A stretch of DNA of 10,676 bases from Candidatus Thorarchaeota archaeon (GTDB taxonomy: Archaea > Asgardarchaeota > Thorarchaeia > Thorarchaeales > Thorarchaeaceae): positions 1 through 10,676 of the forward strand of contig WTCK01000084.1 of assembly GCA_013138615.1 (NCBI GenBank). The letters are read 5' to 3'. Within the stretch, counting starts at the first letter, position 1. The number at the start of each line of letters is the position of its first letter. The translations under genes were made by a program, and so were the position numbers. The notes beneath the pieces were generated by a model. That model was not told the origin of the DNA, ran no database searches, and saw only the letters and a list, made by a program, of their open reading frames with translations. Positions 1-6,329 of this stretch are shown one piece after another.

Positions 1-512
1 ATATTCCCCTTGTCAAGCTCAACTCCTCGAGCCCTCTGGGCATCCATAATAGCATAGGCCTCTTGGCCCAGAGTTGGCACGTATCTCATTGCCATACTCA
101 TTGCGAAGGCAAACTCGAATTTCACACGCATCTGTATCAATGCCTGCGACAGCTGGTCAGGTTGGACCGTGAGGAAAAACAACGAGAATGAAGTCATCAA
201 AGCCACCAACCGAATCGCCAACGAGAGGGAATAGGAAAATGGGTACTCCATGGGTGAGAGCAGCGTGTTGAACACTAGCACGAATACAAGAAGAGCACCC
301 AAGCCCTTCATGCTCTTTGCCCATCTGCCCAAGGATTTCGCTGCAGCAATCATCGGAAGAAGGCAAATGAAAACCATAAGGAGAGGGATGATGTCCATGA
401 ACATCATGGACACTGATGCACACACTATGGACAGAACAAGCTTTGACCGTGGATCTAAGCGATGCATAACTGAATCCTGTCTTGTGTACTGGAAAACTTC
501 AAGGAACGACAT
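1..512 (-). CDS. ecfT: ECF transporter transmembrane subunit EcfT (3' end outside window)
   Basis: This is the membrane scaffold of an energy-coupling-factor transporter; it links the two ATPases to a substrate-binding S subunit for uptake of a vitamin or metal. The frame starts at an ATG (510-512) directly after the TAG of the upstream ATPase gene and stays open for 170 codons to the window edge. Near the N-terminus is the family's typical LDPRSKL stretch (residues 19-25), followed by hydrophobic segments at about 26-58, 70-86 and 96-116. An Arg-Ala-Arg-Gly motif at 160-163 matches the first Ala-Arg-Gly coupling motif by which EcfT contacts the ATPases. Full-length family members are about 250-270 residues, so roughly the last third is missing. 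A GGGTG five bases upstream, inside the ATPase gene, may serve as ribosome binding site. No S subunit is visible, so the substrate cannot be named. Confidence 0.88.
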   Translation of the reverse strand, partial: MSFLEVFQYTRQDSVMHRLDPRSKLVLSIVCASVSMMFMDIIPLLMVFICLLPMIAAAKSLGRWAKSMKGLGALLVFVLVFNTLLSPMEYPFSYSLSLAIRLVALMTSFSLFFLTVQPDQLSQALIQMRVKFEFAFAMSMAMRYVPTLGQEAYAIMDAQRARGVELDKGN

Positions 513-1337
513 CTATGCACCCCCAAGTATCCCCATGATGGTTTCCTCTAGCTCGGACAATAACGTCAATCGTTGGCCAACTTCTGGGAAAACGTTTCGC
601 ATCGCTCTAGCGGCCAATGTCATTTGCGGGAGTGCGAGTGCACATCTTTCAATGACCTCATCATTGCTCAGCACCATGCTTGTAGATCCATCCGCAATAA
701 TCTGACCATCAGCCATGGCAACTGTGCGAGGAAAGTTCTCGATGACAAACTCAATGTCGTGTGTCACAACAACAACTGTTCGCCCCAGCTTGTTCATCTC
801 AGCAAGCATTTGAGCCAGCAAACTCTTTTGATGCGCATCCTGACCGATTGTTGGCTCATCCAGCGCCAGAAAGCGTGGCTCTGTTGACAGGACCGATGCT
901 AGCGCAACACGTTTCCTCTCACCGCCAGACAAAGTAAAGGGAGACCTCTCTGCGAAACCCTCCAAACCCAAATCTGTCAGAGTCTTCTGACGTTTCTGCT
1001 CGGCTTCACTCTCGGTAAAGCCAAGGTTTCTGAGCCCGAACTCCACTTCCTTCTTCACCGAGTCTAGGAATAGCTGATGATCAGGGTTCTGGAAGACCAG
1101 TCCCACCTCTCTGGCGATTTCTGCCACTGACATGAACTTCGTATCGTGCCCGTCAAGAATCACTCGTCCTTTCTGCGGACGGAGAAGGCCGTTCATGTGT
1201 TTGATCATTGTGGTCTTGCCTGCGCCGTTAGCGCCGATAACCGCAAGACGCTCACCGTCGTCAATCTGTATCGAAATACCCCGGAGGGCTGTGTAGACGC
1301 CATCGTAGGAATAATGCACATCTTCTAAGATGATCAC
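513..1337 (-). CDS. ecfA2: ECF transporter ATP-binding subunit (EcfA2/CbiO type)
   Basis: This is one of two cytoplasmic ATPases powering an ECF transporter; it hydrolyses ATP as a heterodimer with the neighbouring ATPase. All ABC motifs are present in 274 residues: Walker A GANGAGKT (35-42), Q-loop glutamine 83 in FQNPDHQ, signature LSGGERKR (136-143), Walker B FLALDEP (157-163) and the H-loop histidine 193. A GTG start (1335-1337) is chosen: it overlaps the TGA of the preceding gene by four bases (GTGA) and has a strong AGGAGG ten bases upstream, which points to coupled translation. It is followed immediately by ecfT. Assignment to A2 rather than A1 rests on gene order and general resemblance and is less certain than the family call. 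Confidence 0.9.
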   Translation of the reverse strand: MIILEDVHYSYDGVYTALRGISIQIDDGERLAVIGANGAGKTTMIKHMNGLLRPQKGRVILDGHDTKFMSVAEIAREVGLVFQNPDHQLFLDSVKKEVEFGLRNLGFTESEAEQKRQKTLTDLGLEGFAERSPFTLSGGERKRVALASVLSTEPRFLALDEPTIGQDAHQKSLLAQMLAEMNKLGRTVVVVTHDIEFVIENFPRTVAMADGQIIADGSTSMVLSNDEVIERCALALPQMTLAARAMRNVFPEVGQRLTLLSELEETIMGILGGA

Positions 1338-2176
1338 CTTGATGTCGCCTCCTGGACAAGTTCAGCCAATTCCACCCCTGTCAAAGGCACGGTTCCGAGT
1401 TCAACACCCCTTGTTCTCAACCGTTTGTACACCTGAGTCGCTTTGGGTACGCCAACGCCAATCTCCTCACAAAGATCCATAGCAAGGATTTCTCTCGGAT
1501 TCCCATCAGCAACGATACGCCCCTTGTTCATCAAGATAATACGAGATGCGTCTTTTGCCACCAAGTCAAGCCGATGCTCCACAAGAATGACAGCCATACC
1601 TTTCTTGTTGAGATGTGCGATTATCTTGAGAATAGTTTCTGCACTCTGGGGATCAAGATTCGAGGTGGGTTCGTCAGCCACAAGGACTTTTGGCTTTAAG
1701 GCGAGTGTTGCAGCAATCGCGACTCGCTGCTGTTCACCACCCGACATCTCGTGAGGGTGCTTTTCTCTCAGTTCTTCAAGGTCAAGTAGCTCTATCAGTT
1801 CCTCTACTCTGCGTCTTATTTCATTAGGCGCGACACCAAGGTTCTCGGGACCGAATGCAATTTCTTTTTCCACATCAAGAGTTACGAGCTGATTCTCCGG
1901 ATTCTGGAACACCAAGCCTGCAACAGAGGCGAATGTCGCCACTTCATTCTCGCGCGTGTTCTTTCCGTCTGTGTAAACATTGCCAGCGACATATCCGCGA
2001 TGGAACTGAGGAACAAGCGCGTTTATCGCTCTGCAGAAAGTAGTTTTTCCACACCCAGAGGGCCCTGTGATGACAACATATTCCCCCTCATCAATTGTGA
2101 GGGTGATTCTTTTCAAGGCGAGGGAATCCGCTCCTAGGTACTTGAAGCTGAAGTCGGCGAACTCTACTAACGCCAT
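1334..2176 (-). CDS. ecfA1: ECF transporter ATP-binding subunit (EcfA1/CbiO type)
   Basis: This is the first ATPase of the ECF transporter module, expected to pair with the next gene product and dock on EcfT at the inner face of the membrane. In 280 residues it carries Walker A GPSGCGKT (38-45), Q-loop glutamine 91 in FQNPENQ, signature MSGGEQQR (144-151), Walker B VLVADEP (164-170) and H-loop histidine 201 in VEHRLD. About 60 residues follow the nucleotide-binding core, as is usual for the C-terminal region of EcfA proteins. The ATG start at 2174-2176 has a GGGAG seven bases upstream. It begins only 14 bases after the DHH phosphoesterase stop, so the transporter genes probably share the transcript of the upstream RNA-processing cluster. 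Confidence 0.9.
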   Translation of the reverse strand: MALVEFADFSFKYLGADSLALKRITLTIDEGEYVVITGPSGCGKTTFCRAINALVPQFHRGYVAGNVYTDGKNTRENEVATFASVAGLVFQNPENQLVTLDVEKEIAFGPENLGVAPNEIRRRVEELIELLDLEELREKHPHEMSGGEQQRVAIAATLALKPKVLVADEPTSNLDPQSAETILKIIAHLNKKGMAVILVEHRLDLVAKDASRIILMNKGRIVADGNPREILAMDLCEEIGVGVPKATQVYKRLRTRGVELGTVPLTGVELAELVQEATSR

Positions 2177-2190
2177 GGATTTTCTCCCTC

Positions 2191-3198
2191 TTAGGATGAC
2201 TCATCATCCTCAGATGATGGCCCTCTCTTGATTGCGTTCCTAATGAGTTGTACTGCTCTTGAAACTGCCTTGTCTCCGAGTATCCTGCCATTTGCTCCAG
2301 CAGCGTTAGGATGCCCGCCTCCCTTTCCCTCAATTAGTTCTCCGAGCGGCTCCATCACGTCACTTCCCAGATTAACGCCAGTCTTCTCATAGAACTCCGT
2401 GGTGCTCCTAGAGCTCAGACGTACTTCTCCATTGGATGGACTCCCACTGACGATAGCGACATCAGCGCCCAGCCCAATCAGTCCTCGGCATGCACTGGCC
2501 TCAAAAGCCTTGATTCTGGATGTGACGATAATCCAGTTGTCAATATTATGAACCTGCAATCGGCCGGCAGCCTTGAGCCTCGCTATCCGTTCCGACCTAT
2601 TAGGTTTGATTGCCAGCGAACTTATACATGCGTGATAATCAGCTCCATTGTGTACAAGCCTGGTTGCAGCAATGAGAGTATCCGCATCTGCATAGAGGAA
2701 TCTGCGCGTGTCAAACAACATCCCAGTGAGGAGTAGATTTGCGATGTCCGCTCCAATTTCTAATTCAACCTCATCATACAGACTCACTAGAATCTCGCAA
2801 GCAGAGTATCGATCGCTCCGTACAACTGCATGCTTCGCAATGTTATCAAGCTCCGGGTTAGGCTCATGATGATCAATCACCAAGGTCCGTTCAGGATTGA
2901 GAACGACATCTTTGAGACTAGGGCCAAGTTGTAGCAGGCTATTCGTATCTACAAGGATTACCAGATCGTGATCATCTTCAATTGTTTCAAGAATTTCGGC
3001 ACTAGGTGCGAATCTATTGAGCACTTGCATTGAGAGCCGGCTTACATCATCGCACGCAAGCTTGGGTATACTCTTGGGATTGAGTTTCCTACAAATATCT
3101 GCAACAGCAATCATTGCGCAAACTGCATCAGGATCTGCATTACGATGGCCTAGAATCACGGGATGAAAAGATGACTTCAATAGGGAAATGAGATTCAT
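2191..3198 (-). CDS. DHH/DHHA1 family phosphoesterase (NrnA-like)
   Basis: This predicted metal-dependent phosphoesterase, in the family of NrnA-type oligoribonucleases and related nucleotide phosphatases, would hydrolyse short RNA or nucleotide phosphoesters in the cytoplasm. In 335 residues the DHH domain shows the metal-binding motifs GHRNADPDA (17-25; His18, Asp22, Asp24), Asp84 in VDTN, the DHH triad (109-111) and Asp163 in LFDTRRF. The C-terminal DHHA1 domain carries the substrate-binding GGGHPNAAG (293-301). A short acidic tail ends the protein. The ATG start overlaps the TGA of the DUF3194 gene by four bases. This family is a recurrent neighbour of the archaeal exosome cluster, so a role in clearing exosome end products is reasonable, but the substrate is inferred, not shown. 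Confidence 0.88.
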   Translation of the reverse strand: MNLISLLKSSFHPVILGHRNADPDAVCAMIAVADICRKLNPKSIPKLACDDVSRLSMQVLNRFAPSAEILETIEDDHDLVILVDTNSLLQLGPSLKDVVLNPERTLVIDHHEPNPELDNIAKHAVVRSDRYSACEILVSLYDEVELEIGADIANLLLTGMLFDTRRFLYADADTLIAATRLVHNGADYHACISSLAIKPNRSERIARLKAAGRLQVHNIDNWIIVTSRIKAFEASACRGLIGLGADVAIVSGSPSNGEVRLSSRSTTEFYEKTGVNLGSDVMEPLGELIEGKGGGHPNAAGANGRILGDKAVSRAVQLIRNAIKRGPSSEDDESS

Positions 3199-3503
3199 TG
3201 GGTCTTCATCTCCGCGAGTCGTTTCTCAAGCCACTCTGTTCCGAATCTGCTTGCTTCCTCCAGTATATCGTCAAGTGAGTGACCGGTGTCGTATTCTTGC
3301 TCCAAGTCCAGTTGTACTTCGAACTCGAGAGTTTTATCAAAATCGAGAATACAGGTCACGGTGAGCTCTGAGATGCTCTTTTTCGGTATCTTATCGAAAA
3401 TATGCTGCGTGATGGCTGTTTCACACTCTTCTGTCAACTGCTCAAGGTCAGATGCTGATAACTCCGGCAATCCAATCTCGAATACTGGATTCATGTTTCT
3501 CAC
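3195..3503 (-). CDS. DUF3194 family protein
   Basis: This is a 102-residue, mostly acidic protein of unknown function. Its arrangement (PELSASDLEQL near residue 13, then IFDKIPKKSISEL at about 35-47, an alternating beta-like stretch at 47-68 and a C-terminal helix at 77-100) matches my recollection of the DUF3194 family, which in many archaea sits directly after prefoldin beta, exactly as here. The GTG at 3501-3503 overlaps the prefoldin stop as GTGA; an in-frame ATG nine bases downstream (3492-3494) is an alternative start that would remove three residues. The gene in turn overlaps the DHH phosphoesterase by ATGA, so all three are probably translated in a coupled way. Conservation of position suggests a link to RNA or protein folding machinery, but no reaction can be assigned. 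Confidence 0.8.
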   Translation of the reverse strand: MRNMNPVFEIGLPELSASDLEQLTEECETAITQHIFDKIPKKSISELTVTCILDFDKTLEFEVQLDLEQEYDTGHSLDDILEEASRFGTEWLEKRLAEMKTQ

Positions 3504-3862
3504 TGGAGCCTGAGATTGTGTTTACTAAGCTCGAGCTGTATCTTCTCCTGAAGCTCCTTCAGATTAGCTGCGAGTGATTCTACTTTCTTCTTCATGGATT
3601 CCAGTGTCTTCTCAAGAACGTCTTCTCGATCTGCAAGATCCTTGACCGTCGAGGGTTTGTCAACTTTGAACAGGATTTGTCCGACATTCTTGTATGTCAC
3701 AACATCATCAGGTTGTTTGTTTAGCTCTTCAAGAGTTGCTTTAACCTGGTTCAATTCCATCTGCCATGTCTGCAATTTCGCAGCCATCGTTTCATAGTTA
3801 CGCTGCATGGTATCAAATTTTCGCAGGTCTTGTTCCAAAGCGGGGGGTAATGTTTGAGCCAT
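3500..3862 (-). CDS. pfdB: Prefoldin subunit beta
   Basis: This is the beta subunit of prefoldin (GimC), the jellyfish-shaped alpha2-beta4 holdase that captures unfolded proteins and hands them to the thermosome. In 120 residues it shows an N-terminal coiled-coil helix (about 8-50), a short beta-hairpin with the recognisable TYKNVGQILFKVDK (56-69) and a second coiled-coil helix (about 72-116), the standard beta-subunit plan and length. The ATG at 3860-3862 is preferred: it has GGGAG ten bases upstream and gives the family's normal length. The frame is open further up to a TTG at 3898, but those extra 12 residues look unrelated to the family. It overlaps the DUF3194 gene by four bases. Confidence 0.93.
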   Translation of the reverse strand: MAQTLPPALEQDLRKFDTMQRNYETMAAKLQTWQMELNQVKATLEELNKQPDDVVTYKNVGQILFKVDKPSTVKDLADREDVLEKTLESMKKKVESLAANLKELQEKIQLELSKHNLRLQ

Positions 3863-3920
3863 AATTGTCGAACTCCCTTTCAAATGCGGGCGTTTCAAAG
3901 TGCGCCTGATGGGTCACGAC
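3863..3920 (-). other. Short spacer with a 15-base-period direct repeat
   Basis: This 58-base gap separates pcc1 from the prefoldin gene. On the minus strand it contains TTTGAAA twice (3893-3899 and 3878-3884), 15 bases apart and each preceded by a similar G/C-rich run. The second copy leads into the prefoldin Shine-Dalgarno. No convincing TATA box is present; I have no functional assignment. Confidence 0.3.
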
Positions 3921-4226
3921 TTAAGGGTTTTGGCTTGTGTCAGTCACGGATTCCACAGCCATCTTGCAGCCAGACACCCACGCCAAGTAGGAGTTCATTG
4001 CCGCTCTCAAGGCGGTGAGGTCACCTGCTGTGATTTTGATGATTAGGGTAGCCCCCTCAATTGAAATGCTGGCTGCGGCTCTGTCGGTAGGTGATGCGTC
4101 GATTTCTGGTAAGAGAGCAAATCGTATCATCTTAGCCAATTCGTCCGACTCCAAATCAATGGAAAGCGTTGCACTTGCACTCTGAACTGGCTTTGAGGTC
4201 ATGGTTTCCGCACTCTGGGTTAACAT
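3921..4226 (-). CDS. pcc1: KEOPS complex subunit Pcc1
   Basis: This is the dimerisation subunit of KEOPS, the complex (Kae1, Bud32, Cgi121, Pcc1) that forms N6-threonylcarbamoyladenosine at position 37 of tRNAs reading ANN codons. The 101 residues carry the family pattern: a first strand (ASATLSIDL, 17-25), helix ELAKMIRFALLPEI (29-42), a second pair of strands around 52-66 and the hallmark AGDLTALRAAMNSYLAWV (67-84). The ATG at 4224-4226 gives a normal length; an in-frame ATG eight codons later (4200-4202) is possible because the first residues are not conserved and neither site has a strong Shine-Dalgarno. In archaea pcc1 commonly lies between the Brix and prefoldin genes, as here. Confidence 0.9.
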   Translation of the reverse strand: MLTQSAETMTSKPVQSASATLSIDLESDELAKMIRFALLPEIDASPTDRAAASISIEGATLIIKITAGDLTALRAAMNSYLAWVSGCKMAVESVTDTSQNP

Positions 4227-4323
4227 CTCTTCTTGGTGAACTTCCTCGTAAAAGGACTTCGAAACGAGGTTTCTTGTTCCTAATGCTATGGCGCATTCCG
4301 TTCTGCAATAATCTGACGAGGAC
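4227..4323 (-). other. Brix-Pcc1 spacer with an inverted repeat, no gene
   Basis: This 97-base gap has no open frame with a start codon and RNA polymerase-like zinc motifs in any minus frame. It contains a 6-base inverted repeat, CCTCGT (4244-4249) and ACGAGG (4264-4269), with a 14-base loop that holds a TTCGAA. This could fold upstream of the Pcc1 start, but the stem is short. Confidence 0.35.
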
Positions 4324-4878
4324 CTACACGGTAACCGAGGAAATCCTCATCCTCGGCCCAATCTCAAGACCATCTTTTGCATGATAATGTGTCCAGATGG
4401 TTTTGCCGGTTGGGAAGTCCTGAAGCCACACCACAACTTGGTTCGTGCCCTTTGATCCAACAGCCACGATTTCCATTGATTCAGTAATAGGCGCATCCAT
4501 GAGATTGCTCAGCATTTTAGCAAGTTTCCTGGTCTGTTCACCAGCTCCAGTCTGAACGGTTATTGAATGGATAGTATGCATCTTCGGATTGCGTAAGGAG
4601 GTCACCTCGCGGCGAAGCTTTGCACTCTCCATCCGCACCTCCATTAGCTGTCCTCCATCTGGTGATAGAATCTGCAGACTCCTCGGATTTCCCTTGTAAA
4701 GTGATACTACAATGGCAGCACTTGCTTTCGACTGTTTAATCCGTGATGAAAGCTCAGCTACATTCATTCCGCCGCGATTGAATCGATCAGTACCGGGGAG
4801 CACGGTCCATAGGTCGCGTACAAAAGAGCGGACTCTGTTAGATGTCCGTCGAGAAGTTGTGATTAGGATAGATGGCAT
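4324..4878 (-). CDS. Brix domain protein (archaeal Imp4-like ribosome biogenesis factor)
   Basis: Brix-domain proteins bind rRNA during ribosome assembly; the single archaeal version corresponds to eukaryotic Imp4/Brx1/Rpf1-type factors. The protein begins ILITTSRRTSNRVRSFVRDL (residues 4-23), the classic archaeal Imp4-like N-terminus, followed by VLPG and NRGGMNVAEL, then YKGNP (61-65) and a C-terminal EIGPRMRI (172-179). I place the start at the ATG 4876-4878 (184 residues) rather than the upstream ATG at 4903-4905: the internal ATG has GAGG eight bases before it and gives the N-terminus expected of the family, while the upstream one has no ribosome binding site. The gene follows L37Ae after 41 bases; rpoP, which often lies between these two genes, is not there. 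Confidence 0.88.
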   Translation of the reverse strand: MPSILITTSRRTSNRVRSFVRDLWTVLPGTDRFNRGGMNVAELSSRIKQSKASAAIVVSLYKGNPRSLQILSPDGGQLMEVRMESAKLRREVTSLRNPKMHTIHSITVQTGAGEQTRKLAKMLSNLMDAPITESMEIVAVGSKGTNQVVVWLQDFPTGKTIWTHYHAKDGLEIGPRMRISSVTV

Positions 4879-4919
4879 TAAGGTTCCCTCAGTTACGGAA
4901 CCCATTATGAGATTCGCGT

Positions 4920-5345
4920 CTACTCGTGTCCCGCTTCTGGAGAAACCTCGGGGATTTCGGTTTCGAGCCCTTCATCCGCCTCACTTGGAGAAGCTTCCGT
5001 GGATTCCTCAACCTCTTTCGTGAGAGGTGTCATGAAGTCCGGAACAGCGTCTTCGTCATCACTTCTGAGAGCAAGGAAATCACCAGCGACTCTCTGGGCT
5101 ATAGCGCGCTTCGCGTCCTTCCCAGCGTCTGTGAAGGGGACGTACGCTCCGCCAGCAAAGAGAAGCTCACACTTTCTGCATCTCCAGAGTCCAACCGCCA
5201 CCCGCCTGAGAGCTTTAGTGGCACACGCTGGACAACGCACCGGCTCTGAACGCTTCTTATCGATATCAAGAACTCTGCGGCGTAGTTTGGCACCATACCT
5301 AACGCCGTATCGTCCTGTACTACCGACTTTTTTCGTTCTTGCCAA
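4920..5345 (-). CDS. rpl37ae: Large-subunit ribosomal protein L37Ae (eL43) with acidic C-terminal extension
   Basis: This is a zinc-ribbon protein of the 50S ribosomal subunit. The first ~90 residues are the conserved protein: ARTKKVGSTGRYGVRYGAK at the N-terminus, basic helix residues, and zinc cysteines at 38, 41, 56 and 59 (RCPAC and RCRKC). Family members usually end soon after the AKRAIAQ region (78-84). Here about 45-50 extra residues follow (about 95-141), rich in Glu, Asp, Ser and Pro and without any fold I recognise; a fused domain or an adaptation seen only in this lineage are both possible. The start is a TTG (5343-5345) with CTAGGAG nine bases upstream. The 148-base hairpin-rich spacer before it sets this gene apart from the exosome genes and may control its expression. 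Confidence 0.92.
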   Translation of the reverse strand: MARTKKVGSTGRYGVRYGAKLRRRVLDIDKKRSEPVRCPACATKALRRVAVGLWRCRKCELLFAGGAYVPFTDAGKDAKRAIAQRVAGDFLALRSDDEDAVPDFMTPLTKEVEESTEASPSEADEGLETEIPEVSPEAGHE

Positions 5346-5493
5346 TGTATTGGTCTCCTAGATCCCTTTCCTGACCCATATTGGGGCGTTTTAGATGGCG
5401 TTGCGGGATTCTATCACCCGCCCATCTGTTTGGCTTATTAGCCTATCTATCAGTATCCGAAGGAGAGGAGCAAGGGCAGTGCCCTTACTGTTC
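5346..5493 (-). promoter_or_regulatory. Structured spacer/leader upstream of L37Ae
   Basis: No gene fits this 148-base gap; all three minus frames contain stops. Read as minus-strand RNA it holds four hairpins in a row: AAGGGC-ACT-GCCCTT (5486-5472) just after the rrp42 stop; GGCU-AAUA-AGCC (5443-5432); a two-part stem in which AGATGG (5427-5422) pairs with CCATCT (5398-5393) and GCGGG (5421-5417) with CCCGC (5407-5403), leaving a 9-base loop and a 4-base bulge; and CCCA/TGGG around AAT-rich bases (5385-5375). The Shine-Dalgarno and TTG start of L37Ae follow. It could be a ribosomal-protein leader, a processing site between exosome and ribosomal messages, or a small RNA. A weak A/T-rich stretch near 5430-5455 is the only promoter-like sequence. 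Confidence 0.5.
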
Positions 5494-6327
5494 TCATTTC
5501 TTCTTTCTTGCTTTTATGGTCGCATCGAGGAGCTTGTGCAAATCCTGGGCGCGATCAATCGCCATGGTCATGGAGGCCTCAATCTCATCAAGTGTGAGGG
5601 GACCGGAACCGCCACCCTTTTGCATGGCTCTCAGCTTATCGTTCTTGTCGATCGCCATCGTGAGTCGACAGTCCTGCACCATCTCTTCCTTCAGAGATGG
5701 ATCCATCACCAGATGTCGCCCAATCCTCGAAACAGTAACTTCAACTGCTGAATTCCGGATTGGTAGATCCAGTTTCTTCCCTGTTGGAACCGCTTTGCCA
5801 TCCTCCCACTTGTACTCGTCAAACTTCGCGGTATGCAAGGCTGCAGCTACTGCAAGTGAGGATGCATCAATCAGATTACCATCGTAGTCCAAGGGATATA
5901 CGTCAGCGAACACCATGTACACTTTCTTTCCTGGCTCAATGCACAGTTCTGAAGTGTCAATCATCTCGCTCTCGCGAACTCCTCTGTCGACCACTCTGGC
6001 GAGCTCGATAGCCGGCTCCTTAGGTGGCCCAAGCTCGAACAACGGTGAGGCAAGTGGTGCCAATTCCGCAGTCACCATCATGACTCCTTTGTCCGGCGAG
6101 TCTGCGTAGGGATCCCCTAGAAGTACTTTCACTCCAGCAATCACGCTTGTGTCTCCGAGATGTACAAGAGCCGAACCCTCGGCTTTTGCAGCAACAACAT
6201 CGAGCTCAATCTCGGTGTTTCTGGCCTCGTTAAAGGCTCTGCCGTCAATTCGCTTGCCAGCATCAAGATAATTTGCGATAAAATCGCGATCAATGTTGCT
6301 TATGACCTCAGCACTATAATCACCCAT
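5494..6327 (-). CDS. rrp42: Exosome complex subunit Rrp42
   Basis: This is the catalytically silent RNase PH-like subunit of the archaeal exosome; three Rrp41-Rrp42 pairs form the hexameric ring that degrades RNA 3' to 5' with phosphate and can also add tails. The 277-residue length is normal. Visible family features are KRIDGR (25-30), HLGDTSVIAGVK (56-67), the PLASPLFELGPP segment (91-102), ELARVVDRGVRES (108-120) and LDYDGNLIDASSLA (146-159). The Asp pair expected of active RNase PH-type subunits is not in the usual context, as is typical for Rrp42. The protein ends in a lysine run. The ATG at 6325-6327 lies two bases after the rrp41 stop, with GGAGG inside the end of rrp41, so the two subunits are made in step. 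Confidence 0.96.
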   Translation of the reverse strand: MGDYSAEVISNIDRDFIANYLDAGKRIDGRAFNEARNTEIELDVVAAKAEGSALVHLGDTSVIAGVKVLLGDPYADSPDKGVMMVTAELAPLASPLFELGPPKEPAIELARVVDRGVRESEMIDTSELCIEPGKKVYMVFADVYPLDYDGNLIDASSLAVAAALHTAKFDEYKWEDGKAVPTGKKLDLPIRNSAVEVTVSRIGRHLVMDPSLKEEMVQDCRLTMAIDKNDKLRAMQKGGGSGPLTLDEIEASMTMAIDRAQDLHKLLDATIKARKKK

Positions 6328-6329
6328 GT

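Noticed and set aside
2091..2333. Minus-strand open frame of 80 codons overlapping the DHH and EcfA1 genes
   Set aside because: It lies across the ends of two well-supported genes in a different frame and has no family features.
4227..4323. A hidden small gene (for example rpoP) between Brix and Pcc1
   Set aside because: The Pcc1 frame is open upstream with two Cys residues, but has no start codon and no zinc-ribbon pattern; the other frames are short or closed.
5346..5493. C/D or H/ACA box small RNA in the L37Ae spacer
   Set aside because: A GTGATAG resembling a C box and CTGA-like bases exist, but not in the right order and spacing; no ANA/ACA box follows the main hairpin.
5381..5887. Plus-strand open frame of 168 codons starting in the Rrp42-L37Ae spacer
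   Set aside because: Most of it lies antisense to rrp42 and it has no recognisable protein features.
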